In this document: positions 28,268 through 37,302 of the stretch, in pieces
How the letters are laid out: the number at the start of each line of letters is the position of its first letter
Position numbering within the stretch: the first letter of the stretch is position 1
Origin: CAVQBL01 sp963710715
Lineage (GTDB): Bacteria; Pseudomonadota; Gammaproteobacteria; DSM-16500
Direction: 5' to 3'
Length of the DNA: 64,000 bases
Assembly (NCBI GenBank): GCA_963710715.1
Contig: CAVQBL010000016.1
Span: forward strand, 570,272 to 634,271
The notes under the pieces: model-generated
What the model saw: only the letters and a program-made list of their open reading frames with translations
Told to the model about the DNA's origin: nothing
Database searches by the model: none
Made by a program: the position numbers and the translations under genes

Positions 28268-28289
28268 GTATAATTAATGAAACCGGGGA

Positions 28290-28332
28290 TCTCAGGCTCT
28301 GTTGACATTCTCGGCATAGCGAAATGTCAAGC
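28290..28332. repeat. Hairpin repeat with GGGTCTG...GACATT ends
   Basis: Directly after the fis stop there is an inverted repeat; read on the minus strand its arms are GGGTCTGCTTGACATT and AATGTCAACAGAGCC around a short loop. The left arm plus loop (to CATTTCGCTATGCCGA) recurs at 57181-57206. This resembles a mobile-element end or a MITE footprint. Confidence 0.5.
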
Positions 28333-28337
28333 AGACC

Positions 28338-28643
28338 CTAGTCCAGCATCCCGTAAATTTTGAGCTTTTTGCGAAGTGTTCCACGACTAATGCCCAATAA
28401 AATAGCGGCACGAGATTGGTTTTCTTTAGTGTATTCCATTACTGCTTCCAATAGAGGAACTTCAACTTCAGTGAGAACCATTTCATATAAATTACTGGGG
28501 GCTTGGCCTTTTAATTGCATGAAATAGCTTTCAAGCGCTTGTCTTACGCTATCATGTAACGGTTGATTTTTGTGAGCAACAGTAAATGGCGAAGACGCTT
28601 TTTGTGTAGTTTCAGTTGTTTCTGGTGTGTTATTAATAGCCAT
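28338..28643 (-). CDS. fis: Fis-family DNA-binding protein
   Basis: 101 residues. The C-terminal helix-turn-helix is highly characteristic: LLEAVMEYTKENQSRAAILL, then GISRGTLRKKLKIYGMLD. Fis is a nucleoid protein and global regulator; Legionella Fis proteins also regulate effector genes. Usually it sits with dusB after prmA. Here prmA is upstream but dusB is missing, with only a 225-base gap without coding potential. Confidence 0.92.
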   Translation of the reverse strand: MAINNTPETTETTQKASSPFTVAHKNQPLHDSVRQALESYFMQLKGQAPSNLYEMVLTEVEVPLLEAVMEYTKENQSRAAILLGISRGTLRKKLKIYGMLD

Positions 28644-28868
28644 GATTTTCTCTCAAAAAAAGATAATACTAACAAATATAGTCCATTGTTTTAACAGCTT
28701 GATATTATACCAGCTGTTCTTACTTCGATCAAATAGTTAAATCAAGTTTATTTGCGAATCCGTTCGTCTTGTCCTGACGGAGGATGCTCCACAGGCTGTC
28801 ACTGTCACGATGGAACTCACCGCCATTTCTTATGTATTGAAACATTTCATTGGCAATTTGACATAGAT

Positions 28869-29768
28869 TTAACTAGATTTCAAGTTAACTTTAGCAACCC
28901 CTTCTAGTCGTATCCAACCTTCCTTGACAACAAAATTTTCCATGTAAAACCAAGGGTTATAAGCCTCTATAACGTCTTGTACTTGTTCCATCAAAATGCC
29001 AGAAAGTATAATTTTTCCTTTCGAATGTAGCAATAAAAATAACTTAGGTGCGAGCTCAATAAGGGGTTTAGCAAGAATATTGGCAATTAATACATCCGCC
29101 AATTGCGGTAAAGGATCTTGAGGAAAATGCGTTTCCAACAGGGGTGATATCAGCTGGTTGCGTTCACCGTTTTGTTGAGTTGCTTCCAGAGCCTGGGGGT
29201 CATTATCAATCGCATAAGCTTTGCGAGCACCCAGTTTTAAAGCTGCAATGGCTAAAATACCAGAGCCACAACCATAATCAATTACTGTCATGCCAGGTTT
29301 AATATTTTCATCTAACCACTCCAAACAGAGTGCAGTTGTGGCATGTGTGCCAGTCCCAAAAGCGAGTCCTGGGTCTAAAATGACATTAATAGCTTTGGGA
29401 TCAGGAGGAGTTTGCCAGCTTGGGCAAATCCACAAACGCTTACCAAAACGCAAAGGTTTGAACCCTTCTAAACAACGGCGTTCCCAATCTTCATCCTCTA
29501 AAGATTGCAGTTGAAAGCTTTCTAGGAAACCAAGAGCTTGCTGTTTTTGTAAATATTCAACGATACCATCCATGGGCTGATTACTATCAAATAAACCCGT
29601 CACAATGGTTTTTTGCCATAAGCGCGGTGTGTCGGGTGTAGGCTCGTAGATAGGTTGGTCGCCTGCATCTTGTAATGTAAGCGCTTGTGCGCCGAGTAAA
29701 GCCAGTTGATTGCTTAAGTTGGTGGCGTGCTCGGCGGTGGTATAAATGTGTAATTCAGTCCAGGGCAT
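28869..29768 (-). CDS. prmA: Ribosomal protein L11 methyltransferase PrmA
   Basis: SAM-dependent methyltransferase that trimethylates ribosomal protein L11. The SAM motif is VIDYGCGSGILAIAALKLGA; LDPGLAFGTGTHATTALCLE and IANILAKPLIELAP are family hallmarks. I place the start at the ATG giving MPWTELHIYT, which matches the family N-terminus; a GTG six codons earlier (29786) is the alternative. About 300 residues, normal length. A palindromic repeat lies between it and accC. Confidence 0.93.
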   Translation of the reverse strand: MPWTELHIYTTAEHATNLSNQLALLGAQALTLQDAGDQPIYEPTPDTPRLWQKTIVTGLFDSNQPMDGIVEYLQKQQALGFLESFQLQSLEDEDWERRCLEGFKPLRFGKRLWICPSWQTPPDPKAINVILDPGLAFGTGTHATTALCLEWLDENIKPGMTVIDYGCGSGILAIAALKLGARKAYAIDNDPQALEATQQNGERNQLISPLLETHFPQDPLPQLADVLIANILAKPLIELAPKLFLLLHSKGKIILSGILMEQVQDVIEAYNPWFYMENFVVKEGWIRLEGVAKVNLKSS

Positions 29769-29797
29769 ATCGTTATTTACTTTCACTAGTGATTACA

Positions 29798-29896
29798 TGT
29801 AACTATTCACGATTCTTACAAAAAGAACTCGTCATTGCGAGCCTCACGCCTTAGCTTTATGTGAGGCGTGGCAATCCAGAATGGTGATAATAGTTA
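29798..29896. repeat. Palindromic interspersed repeat, short form
   Basis: Contains GTAACTATTCACGATTCTTA at one end, then AACTCGTCATTGCGAGCCTC, a small hairpin (CTCACGCC/GTGAGGCG) and GGCAATCCAGAATGGTGATA. The core is almost identical to the start of the copy at 57799; the GTAACTATTCACGATTCTT end also occurs at 45932 and 62249. Confidence 0.85.
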
Positions 29897-29899
29897 CGA

Positions 29900-31241
29900 T
29901 TACATATTCAACCATTGCTCAAGATAATGAATGTTAACCCCACCTTTTTTGAAAGGATTACCGCGTAAAATATCTTGATGTAACGAGATATTAGTTTTAA
30001 TTCCTTCAATGACTGTTTCTTCCAGTGCTTCACGCATACGAGCCAGAGCGATTTCACGATTTTCTCCATAGGCAATGATTTTTGCGATCAATGAATCGTA
30101 ATAAGGTGGCACTTTGTAACCACTATAAATATGCGAATCGACCCGAATTCCAGGACCACCCGGTGCATGGAAATGGGAAATCGTACCAGGTGAGGGTAGA
30201 AATGTTCGTGGGTCTTCGGCATTAATGCGGCACTCTATAGCATGGCCAGTGATTTTAATGTCGGATTGTTTTAAAGTGAGTTTATTTCCAGCAGCAATAT
30301 CCAATTGTTGTTTAACGATATCAATACCCGTAATCAATTCAGTGACGGGATGTTCAACTTGCATGCGAGTATTCATTTCAATAAAATAAAATTCTTTGTT
30401 TTCGTAGAGAAATTCAAATGTCCCTGCGCCACGATAACGCATTTCACGGCATGCTTTTGCACAGCGTTCGCCAATTGCTTGACGTTGTTCCGGGGTAATG
30501 CCAGGTGCAGGCGCTTCTTCAATAATTTTTTGATGTCGGCGTTGGATGGAGCAGTCGCGTTCGCCTAAGATATACCGCATTGCCTTGACCATCGCCCATG
30601 ACTTGAATTTCAATATGGCGTGGGTTTTGCAGATATTTTTCCATGTAAACGTTGTCATTGTTAAATGCCGCACGTGCTTCAGTGCGTGTCATAGCAATCG
30701 CGTTTAGTAAATGTGATTCCGTGTTCACAACACGCATGCCACGACCACCGCCACCGCCGGATGCTTTGATAATAAGAGGGTAGCCAATTTCACGTGCGAT
30801 ACGTAACGTTTCTTCATCATCGCTGCCAACAGCACCATCAGAGCCAGGTACACAAGGAATACCTAATTCTTTCATCGCTTTAATGGCAGAAACTTTGTCC
30901 CCCATTTGGCGGATGGTTTCTGGGCGTGGGCCAATAAAAATGAACCCACTTTTTTCAACTTGTTCAGCAAAATCAGCATTTTCAGCTAAAAAGCCATAGC
31001 CGGGATGAATTGCTACAGCATCGGTAATTTCTGCGGCGCTGACAATGGCAGGAATACTTAAATAACTTTTTGCAGCTGCCGGTGGTCCAATGCAAACGGA
31101 TTCATCGGCTAGACGAACATGCATAAGATCTCTATCTGCAGTGGAATGTACAGCAACAGTTTTGATGCCGAGTTCTTTGCAAGCGCGCAATATGCGCAGT
31201 GCAATTTCTCCACGATTGGCAATCACAATTTTATTTAACAT
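29900..31241 (-). CDS. accC: Acetyl-CoA carboxylase, biotin carboxylase subunit (one-base frameshift)
   Basis: ATP-grasp enzyme that carboxylates the biotin on AccB, the first step of fatty acid synthesis. The N-terminal piece (30519-31241) has MLNKIVIANRGEIALRILRA, HPGYGFLAENADFA and KASGGGGGRGMR; the C-terminal piece (29900-30673) has FIEMNTRMQVEHPVTE and GHAIECRINAEDP. They join at about 30574, where VYL(GERDCSIQRRHQK) is spoiled by one extra base. Corrected length is about 447 residues, normal for the family. As accC is normally essential, I read this as a sequence error. It is 7 nt downstream of accB in one operon. Confidence 0.92.
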
Positions 31242-31248
31242 AATTTAT

Positions 31249-31737
31249 TTACTCAATAACGAACAAGGGTTGGTTAAATTCGACGGGTACGCCGGTTTCA
31301 ACGAGGATAGCAGTGACGGTGCCTGCTTTATCAGCTTCAATTTGATTGAACATTTTCATGGCTTCAATTAAGCAGAGTGTGTCACCCAGCTTAACTGTTT
31401 GGCCAATTTCCACAAATGGTTTGGCGCCAGGGGAGGGGGAGAGGTAAACCGTGCCCACCATAGGTGCTTTAACGGTATGTTTTGCCGCTGCAGCAGCATC
31501 TGCTGTTCCTAGGGCGCTGTTTTCAGTTGCCGCACGTGCGGGATCGGTTGGGGCAGCTTGCGCAGTTTGTGTAGTGGGTATGACAGTAGGCATAACTGCA
31601 GGGGCAGCCATGGCTTGTGTCACTTTAGCAATTTCTCGGGTGATGCGTACTGAAACATCTCCTTCACGAATCTCGATTTCGGCAACGCCGGTTTCTTGTA
31701 TAAGTTCGATTAATTTTCTGATTTTTCGCATGTCCAT
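31249..31737 (-). CDS. accB: Biotin carboxyl carrier protein of acetyl-CoA carboxylase
   Basis: 162 residues. N-terminal helical domain, an Ala/Thr/Pro-rich flexible linker (about 40-85), and the biotinyl domain with EAMKMFNQIEADKAG; Lys128 is the biotinylation site. AGGAG lies 12 nt before the ATG. First gene of the accB-accC operon. Confidence 0.95.
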   Translation of the reverse strand: MDMRKIRKLIELIQETGVAEIEIREGDVSVRITREIAKVTQAMAAPAVMPTVIPTTQTAQAAPTDPARAATENSALGTADAAAAAKHTVKAPMVGTVYLSPSPGAKPFVEIGQTVKLGDTLCLIEAMKMFNQIEADKAGTVTAILVETGVPVEFNQPLFVIE

Positions 31738-31867
31738 AAAGGATAATGCTCCTATATTTAATCCAATCTAGCATTTTGCACGAACTTAATTATCTTGTCT
31801 AGATACCAGCAGATCCCTGCAAGTTAGCTGCAGTTCGCTACAATATTGACATTTTAATGTACATAAA

Positions 31868-32521
31868 CTAAGAGGAGGCTTTGGCGCAAGCGCGGCGCAA
31901 TAGTTCAATGGCAGGTGGCAACAATGAAATGACGATAATAGCAAGGATTACGGATGAGAAGTGGTCTTTGATAAAAGGTAGATTGCCAAACCAATAACTA
32001 ACGTATAGCAAACTTCCAATCCATATTATGGCGCCAATAATATTATATATAAAGAATCGGCGATAAGTCATATAACCTATTCCTGCAACAAAGGGTGCAA
32101 ACGTGCGAATGATAGGGATGAAGCGCGCGATAATAATAGTTTTGCCACCGAATTGTTCGTAAAAGCGATGCGCTTTTTCTAAATATTTTTTATTAAATAA
32201 TAATGAATTCTCGGAGCGAAATAGCTTAGATCCAACAAATCTACCCAATAAATAGTTAAGGCCATTTCCTAAAATAGAAGCGATAACCAATAAAATAAAG
32301 AGTAAGTGAATATTGATAGCCTGGTCACTGCTTGCTGCCAGTGCCCCCGCTGCAAAAAGAAGTGAATCGCCAGGGAAGAAAGGGGTAACGACTAATCCCG
32401 TTTCGCAGAAAATAATGAGAAAGAGTAAGACATACGCCCAAACCCCATAGTCGCTGACAAAAGCAATGAGATGTTGGTCAATATGTAAAATAAAATTCAG
32501 TAAATGACTGAGTATTTCCAT
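31868..32521 (-). CDS. DedA-family membrane protein
   Basis: About 217 residues with several membrane segments. Family landmarks: FFPGDSLLFAAGALAA, the membrane-embedded Arg/Pro segment GGKTIIIARFIPIIRTFAPF and VAGIGYMTYRRFFIYNIIGA. DedA proteins are undecaprenyl-phosphate or lipid transporters needed for envelope maintenance. I chose ATG 32521 (MEILSHLLNF), preceded by GAGAAG; the longer frame up to 32587 overlaps rsmJ. It follows rsmJ by 7 nt, so the two are co-transcribed. Confidence 0.9.
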   Translation of the reverse strand: MEILSHLLNFILHIDQHLIAFVSDYGVWAYVLLFLIIFCETGLVVTPFFPGDSLLFAAGALAASSDQAINIHLLFILLVIASILGNGLNYLLGRFVGSKLFRSENSLLFNKKYLEKAHRFYEQFGGKTIIIARFIPIIRTFAPFVAGIGYMTYRRFFIYNIIGAIIWIGSLLYVSYWFGNLPFIKDHFSSVILAIIVISLLPPAIELLRRACAKASS

Positions 32522-32528
32522 GTGCTTC

Positions 32529-33293
32529 TCATAGTATATAGACATCAAATCGACTACTGCTGCCAGCCAGAGTAAAACTCGGTGCAATATTGCTTAGCGA
32601 TTTAGCGTAGCGAGGTCTTTTTACCACAACCCGCTGGGTGGCACAAGACAAAGCGGTAGTTAACAACCTATCTGCATCTAAATCATCGCCCACAATATCA
32701 TGAAAAATACGCATTTCTTTTTTAACTAGCGCAGACTTCGTGCGCTCTGGAAACATAGGATCCAGATAAATCATGTCAGGGCGTTCATTGCTAGTTAAGC
32801 TGGGTAGCCAGAAAATCGCATTCTCTTGGATAATATGCAAACGCTTTATGATGGTTGCCATTGTATTATCTTTTGCAGCGCGAGCAATACCATCTTGAAG
32901 TAAGGCAAAAATAATCGGTGAACGCTCGAGTATTTGAACATTAAAACCTAAGCACGCTAAGATAAAGCTATCACGCCCTAAACCACCCGTGGCATCAATA
33001 ATCTTAGGTGTTGTATTCCCTTTTAATCCCAATGCACGTGCTAGCGCTTCTCGTTTAAGACTCGCATGTTGGTAGCGATAAATCATTTTGCCAGAAAGAA
33101 AGTCGACATATAAAGGATGAAATTTTTCACCGGTTTTTTGTAAGCCCAGATAATCCGGTGTAATAACAAGTAAATAATTAAATTCTGCTGAGTCTTCTGT
33201 TGTGAAAGGTAGGTGTAATTGTTTGGCAAGAGCTTTTGCTTGTTGCTGTAATTGCGGGGTAGTGATTGTGACAGCGAGGTGAGTAGTGGTCAT
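32529..33293 (-). CDS. rsmJ: 16S rRNA (guanine-1516-N2)-methyltransferase RsmJ
   Basis: SAM-dependent rRNA methyltransferase. Motifs: IIDATGGLGRDSFILACLG (SAM site), MIYLDPMFPER (target-binding DPMFP) and VVKRPRYAKSL. I chose the start at ATG 33293 (MTTTHLAVT); the frame extends ten codons further but that part is not family-like. Normal length. Promoter likely near the small hairpin repeat at 33311-33366. Confidence 0.92.
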   Translation of the reverse strand: MTTTHLAVTITTPQLQQQAKALAKQLHLPFTTEDSAEFNYLLVITPDYLGLQKTGEKFHPLYVDFLSGKMIYRYQHASLKREALARALGLKGNTTPKIIDATGGLGRDSFILACLGFNVQILERSPIIFALLQDGIARAAKDNTMATIIKRLHIIQENAIFWLPSLTSNERPDMIYLDPMFPERTKSALVKKEMRIFHDIVGDDLDADRLLTTALSCATQRVVVKRPRYAKSLSNIAPSFTLAGSSSRFDVYIL

Positions 33294-33310
33294 ATATCTT
33301 TTTCTAAAAC

Positions 33311-33366
33311 GTAGGGTGGGCAAAGCTTGTCCCCGTATGCTCTTAGCAGGGACGAAGCGCGCCCAC
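33311..33366. repeat. Small nested hairpin repeat (GGTGGGC...GCCCACC)
   Basis: GGTGGGC and GCCCACC form the outer stem; GTCCC and GGGAC form an inner one. This GTAGGGTGGGC...GCCCACC form is a common gammaproteobacterial intergenic palindrome; I see one copy here, between the effector-like gene and rsmJ. Confidence 0.5.
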
Positions 33367-33381
33367 CAATTCGATGTAAGC

Positions 33382-35385
33382 TCATACCCTGGGTGCGGCG
33401 AGTCCAGATGTTATCTCAGTATCGTATCCTGCAACATCTTTGAATGCCTGATACTTTTCTACCCATGTGACAAGGCTGTCTCGTAACTTTGTAAGCTGAT
33501 CTGTATTGGGATTGCGCGGGTTGATATACTTTAAATGCTCTAGAAACACTAGGTAAAAATCTTTAGTGCTATCTGACCTATAATCATGTCCATCAAAAAT
33601 CCCACTAAAAAACCCATATGCTTTCTCTTTTACCTTGCGCATTTTCTCAAAATCTTTTTGATTTATATCTAGCCAATCTGTTTTTAGGAGATTTAAAATA
33701 GCAAGAGGGTTGTTCTTGTGTTGATCAACAATTTTTTTAAAACTTTTAACTCGATGTGGGACAAGGGTAACGGTAGCTGTCTTATCATCAATAATTTCTA
33801 TACCACCCGCACACAAGGTATCCCACCACGATGATCTATCTTTGCATTTACCTTTGTTTAATTGATCTCCCCAGAATGATAAGCACATCGTGAAAGATAC
33901 TATTTGTTCGAGCATCCGAACTATATCCGCAGCTAGGTCTTGAGATGTAATCGGTTTATTGACCGAGGAAGCTTTTCCTTTCGGTTGAAACATCGCTGTT
34001 TTTCGAGGGTCTATTTTTGCTACAGGAACCAGGTTTGATTTACTAACTTCAGTTTCAGCGGGGGCATGGGATTTATTTTCAGGATTTGTTGCGGATTCTG
34101 CCTTTGGATTTACTTCCACAGAGGATGGTGATTTAGACTGTGGCATAGGCATATTGTTTGCAAGAGGGCCGCTAGCTTGACCATTTTCGATGGTTGTATG
34201 TTTTAGAACAGCAGGGCTAGTCATCGATGATTGAGCTTGAGTGGCGGCGACTTCTTTTGTAGCTGCAGTTATTACTTTTTGTTGTTCTGGGACAATGCGC
34301 TCTGGTGTAGACTGTTGAGTAGGCTCTTCTTGAGTTGCTTCCGCAGCTGCTGAAGAGTTTCTCTTTCTCTGAGGTGAGTTGTTATCTTGGTTTATTAGTT
34401 GCTGTGCGCTAAGCTGAAACGTATTCATGTGATGTTTAAATATAAGCTCAATAAAATTTTTATCACTTGGAACTGAAAAATATTTGTCATCAACAGTTTT
34501 TTGGGTACCCATGAGATATTGAATTATATTATGTAGGGGTTTTTCGGCATCAGGTAATTTTAATAATGACTTGAAATTTGACATAAAATATATTATTTCA
34601 CCGGCAGCGCCACTGAATTCCTCATTTTCTTCTAATTTTTCCATAAAATCTATAAAAGCCTCTTCACCAGAGTTTATTAGCGTATTGCTTTTATGTTCTT
34701 TTAGCGTTAGAAGTAATGAATTAAGCACAATATGATTCGGGTCAACTTTGTTAAGCCAATTTTTTGCATCATCAAGTAAATTTCCAAGATATCTGCGATT
34801 TGGTGCTTCTCCGTGTTTACTGAGTGGAAATGGGCCAATTTCTACGATGTCACTTTGTAGAGTGATGTCAGGTTGTTCCATGTAGAGATTAATTATAAGG
34901 TTTAAAACGTTTTCTAGAGTTTTTTTCGCGCGAGGAAGTTTTTTAAATGCATTTAGTTGGCCTCGAGTAAAAATCTGATACCTCTGGAAAAGATTTTCAA
35001 GTTGTTTTTTTTGCTCAGTTTCGTCTTTGAATGTATCGAATAAATTTTGTAGATCTTCAATGAATGGATTAAGTTGTTTGAAAAGACTTTCAAATGAGCT
35101 ACGTTTTGCATTCCATAATTTTTTTTCTAAGGGTTGAAGAACATCTTCGTTTTTTAAAACTGGCTCTGGACCAAAGTTACCATTGTCATTTGTTTCTGGT
35201 GATGAATCGTCATCAGACATACTTGTTTCTTCTTGCGATAAATCGCCATCAGAAGAATCCCCTGAAGTGTCAGGGCTCTCGTGTGATTGGGAAAGTGAGC
35301 TTGGAGGTGGTGTGAATGGCCGTGCATCCGTAATACTAATGGTAAGGGCGGTTTCTCCAAATTCTCCTCTTCTTGTCTTGGCCAT
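33382..35385 (-). CDS. 667-residue hypothetical protein, candidate Dot/Icm effector
   Basis: No signal peptide or membrane segment. The N-terminus is Ser/Asp/Glu-rich low complexity (DTSGDSSDGDLSQEETSMSD). Residues ~70-330 are helical. A disordered Gln/Thr/Ser/Pro stretch (~340-470) leads to a compact C-terminal domain with MCLSFWGDQLNKGKCK, SWWDTLCAGGIEIID, TATVTLVPHRVKSFKKIVDQ and AYGFFSGIFDGHDYRS. No known family is recognised. A perfect PmrA-type box (35447-35462) lies 62 nt upstream. Effector status is inference from promoter, size and composition. Confidence 0.8.
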   Translation of the reverse strand: MAKTRRGEFGETALTISITDARPFTPPPSSLSQSHESPDTSGDSSDGDLSQEETSMSDDDSSPETNDNGNFGPEPVLKNEDVLQPLEKKLWNAKRSSFESLFKQLNPFIEDLQNLFDTFKDETEQKKQLENLFQRYQIFTRGQLNAFKKLPRAKKTLENVLNLIINLYMEQPDITLQSDIVEIGPFPLSKHGEAPNRRYLGNLLDDAKNWLNKVDPNHIVLNSLLLTLKEHKSNTLINSGEEAFIDFMEKLEENEEFSGAAGEIIYFMSNFKSLLKLPDAEKPLHNIIQYLMGTQKTVDDKYFSVPSDKNFIELIFKHHMNTFQLSAQQLINQDNNSPQRKRNSSAAAEATQEEPTQQSTPERIVPEQQKVITAATKEVAATQAQSSMTSPAVLKHTTIENGQASGPLANNMPMPQSKSPSSVEVNPKAESATNPENKSHAPAETEVSKSNLVPVAKIDPRKTAMFQPKGKASSVNKPITSQDLAADIVRMLEQIVSFTMCLSFWGDQLNKGKCKDRSSWWDTLCAGGIEIIDDKTATVTLVPHRVKSFKKIVDQHKNNPLAILNLLKTDWLDINQKDFEKMRKVKEKAYGFFSGIFDGHDYRSDSTKDFYLVFLEHLKYINPRNPNTDQLTKLRDSLVTWVEKYQAFKDVAGYDTEITSGLAAPRV

Positions 35386-35446
35386 GGTTCTTTCCTTTCT
35401 GTAATGTATGAAAATTGATAATATTGTAAATTGTAATCGCGGAACC

Positions 35447-35462
35447 TTAAGGATAGCTTAAG
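35447..35462 (-). promoter_or_regulatory. PmrA-type box upstream of the 667-residue protein gene
   Basis: Minus strand CTTAA-GCTATC-CTTAA, both half-sites perfect, followed after about 11 nt by TACAAT as a -10 element. Confidence 0.75.
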
Positions 35463-35571
35463 TAACGCCGGTATTACGCCGTCATGCGAAGGTATTTCCT
35501 GTGGATCCCGGCCCGGCTAACTGGCGTTAAGTATATTAAATATTGATTGTTTGCACTAGGTAATTAAAAAG

Positions 35572-36093
35572 ATGGATATCTTAACTCAATTGTTTACCAC
35601 TGAACTGGGTCGTCGGCTGGGTTTGGGATTGTGTATTGTGACAGGGCTACTGTTGCTGGTTACGGTGGTGGATACTTTTTCTACTTGGCAGGATGATTTT
35701 ATTTTAACCCGCAAAGCACGAGTTAAAGCAGCAGGTCATGGTGAAATAACCAATGACATCAATAAGTTGATTGCTTCAATCCCGGCTCAGCATTTGTTTG
35801 GCCAACACCCGAAAGCAAGGTCTGAAATTTTACCCATCACAAGTTTACAGTTACGCTTGCTGGGGGTGATTAAAGCCAATCCAGAAAGTCGCTCAAGTGT
35901 TATTATCTCCGAGAGGGGAGGTCCAGGTAAGGTTTATCAAATTGGTGATAGTTTGCCATCGGGAGTAAGGGTTTATGCTATTACCCCAGATGGGGTAATA
36001 TTAGATAATTCAGGGCAGCTGGAGAAGTTGCTCTTAGAACGGTCCAAGTTATCGTTTCAAGGAATGCCTAAATCAATGAATGAGCAGAAATAA
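35572..36093 (+). CDS. gspC: Type II secretion protein C (GspC/LspC)
   Basis: 173 residues. Short cytoplasmic N-terminus, one membrane anchor (LGLGLCIVTGLLLLVTVVDT), then a linker (LIASIPAQHLFGQHP) and the homology region domain: LQLRLLGVIKANPESRSSVI, then GKVYQIGDSLPSGVRVYAI and GVILDNSGQLEKLLLE. GspC bridges the inner-membrane platform and outer-membrane secretin of the type II system. It has no PDZ domain. As with lspC in Legionella it is not beside the other gsp genes. A small lipoprotein gene follows after 18 nt. Confidence 0.85.
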   Translation: MDILTQLFTTELGRRLGLGLCIVTGLLLLVTVVDTFSTWQDDFILTRKARVKAAGHGEITNDINKLIASIPAQHLFGQHPKARSEILPITSLQLRLLGVIKANPESRSSVIISERGGPGKVYQIGDSLPSGVRVYAITPDGVILDNSGQLEKLLLERSKLSFQGMPKSMNEQK

Positions 36094-36111
36094 TATAATA
36101 AGGAATCAATC

Positions 36112-36450
36112 GTGTTACTGAGAATGTGTTTACGCGGTTTGATAATAATAATAATTTGTATCTCTTTGCAATCCTGTGCATCTCGCCCTGCTAAGACTAT
36201 GTTTTTTCAATTCAAGCAAGGCAGAAAAGCTTTTGATGCAGGTGATTTCACAGTTGCATTCCGCATATTATTACCGGTTGCTGTTGAAGGAGATGTGCAA
36301 GCTCAATATGCAGTAGGATATATGTATTACTATGGACTGGGTGTAACAGAAGACACAGAATCAGGCATTTTTTGGATTAAAAAAGCAGCGTATAAAGGTT
36401 ATCCACCTGCGGTAAATGCGCTCGCAGAAATAGCGTCAAAGAAAAAATAA
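36112..36450 (+). CDS. Sel1-repeat lipoprotein
   Basis: 112 residues with a GTG start preceded by AAGGA. Signal peptide with hydrophobic core (GLIIIIICISL) and lipobox LQSC, giving an acylated Cys. The mature part has Sel1-like repeats: FDAGDFTVAFRILLPVAVEG, then AQYAVGYMYYYGLGV and GIFWIKKAAYKGYPPAVNAL. Such repeats bind other proteins. Lying directly after gspC, it may share its operon; function unknown. Confidence 0.85.
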   Translation: MLLRMCLRGLIIIIICISLQSCASRPAKTMFFQFKQGRKAFDAGDFTVAFRILLPVAVEGDVQAQYAVGYMYYYGLGVTEDTESGIFWIKKAAYKGYPPAVNALAEIASKKK

Positions 36451-36491
36451 CTCTATTGTTAAAAGTCGCATCTTGAGGTGAATGGGTATAT

Positions 36492-37256
36492 ATGCCAACT
36501 CTTATTCCGATCTCAGCTTTTAAAGATAATTACATTTGGATGTTTTTTGCCGAAGGGAAAAAAGTTTGGGTAGTGGATCCAGGTGATGCACAGCCTGTGA
36601 TACAAACACTCAAACAAAATGATTTAACATTAGCAGGAATTTTAATTACGCATCACCATCATGATCACTCTGGTGGGGTCGCTGAATTACTGACTCACTG
36701 GAAAAATATCGACGTTGTTGGATCGCAAATAAGTCAAGTTTCATCCATCACACATCCTGTTGAAAGCGGTGCTGAGATTGCTTGTGGAGCCGTGCGTTTA
36801 AAAGCGCTCGCTATTCCCGGGCATACTTTAGATCATATGGCATTTTATAATAATGAAATATTATTTTGTGGTGATACATTGTTTAGCGTGGGATGTGGAA
36901 GAGTTTTTGAAGGTACGCCGGAACAAATGTATCACTCTCTTATGAAGCTATATGTATTACCTGACACCATAAAAATTTATTGCGGACATGAATACACACT
37001 AGCGAATTTGCAATTTGCGCAACATGTAGAACCGAATAACCCACACATTGCTGAAAAAATTTGCGCAGTCAAAAAACTGCTTACAGAAAACAAACCAACA
37101 CTTCCCTCGGTTCTGCAGGAAGAAAAGCTGCTTAATCCATTTTTACGTTGCGATGTGCCAGATGTTGTTCGCGCCGCAGAAAAACATGCAAATAGGGCAC
37201 TCAAAAATCCCGTGGAAGTGTTTGCGTGTTTGCGGGAGTGGAAGAATAGTTTTTAA
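36492..37256 (+). CDS. gloB: Hydroxyacylglutathione hydrolase (glyoxalase II)
   Basis: Metallo-beta-lactamase fold enzyme that hydrolyses S-lactoylglutathione to lactate and glutathione. The metal site is ILITHHHHDHSGG (His54-His59 with Asp58), then GHTLDH, FCGDTLFSVGCGRVFEG and CGHEYTLANL. The C-terminal helical domain is present, with NPFLRCD. 254 residues, normal length. Confidence 0.95.
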   Translation: MPTLIPISAFKDNYIWMFFAEGKKVWVVDPGDAQPVIQTLKQNDLTLAGILITHHHHDHSGGVAELLTHWKNIDVVGSQISQVSSITHPVESGAEIACGAVRLKALAIPGHTLDHMAFYNNEILFCGDTLFSVGCGRVFEGTPEQMYHSLMKLYVLPDTIKIYCGHEYTLANLQFAQHVEPNNPHIAEKICAVKKLLTENKPTLPSVLQEEKLLNPFLRCDVPDVVRAAEKHANRALKNPVEVFACLREWKNSF

Positions 37257-37302
37257 ACCCGCTTAAAGCATGCGAGATCCAGCAATCCAATTCGTCGCAC
37301 AG

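Noticed and set aside
33311..33366. Riboswitch before rsmJ
   Set aside because: The nested hairpin matches a common intergenic palindrome type and lacks any conserved riboswitch core.
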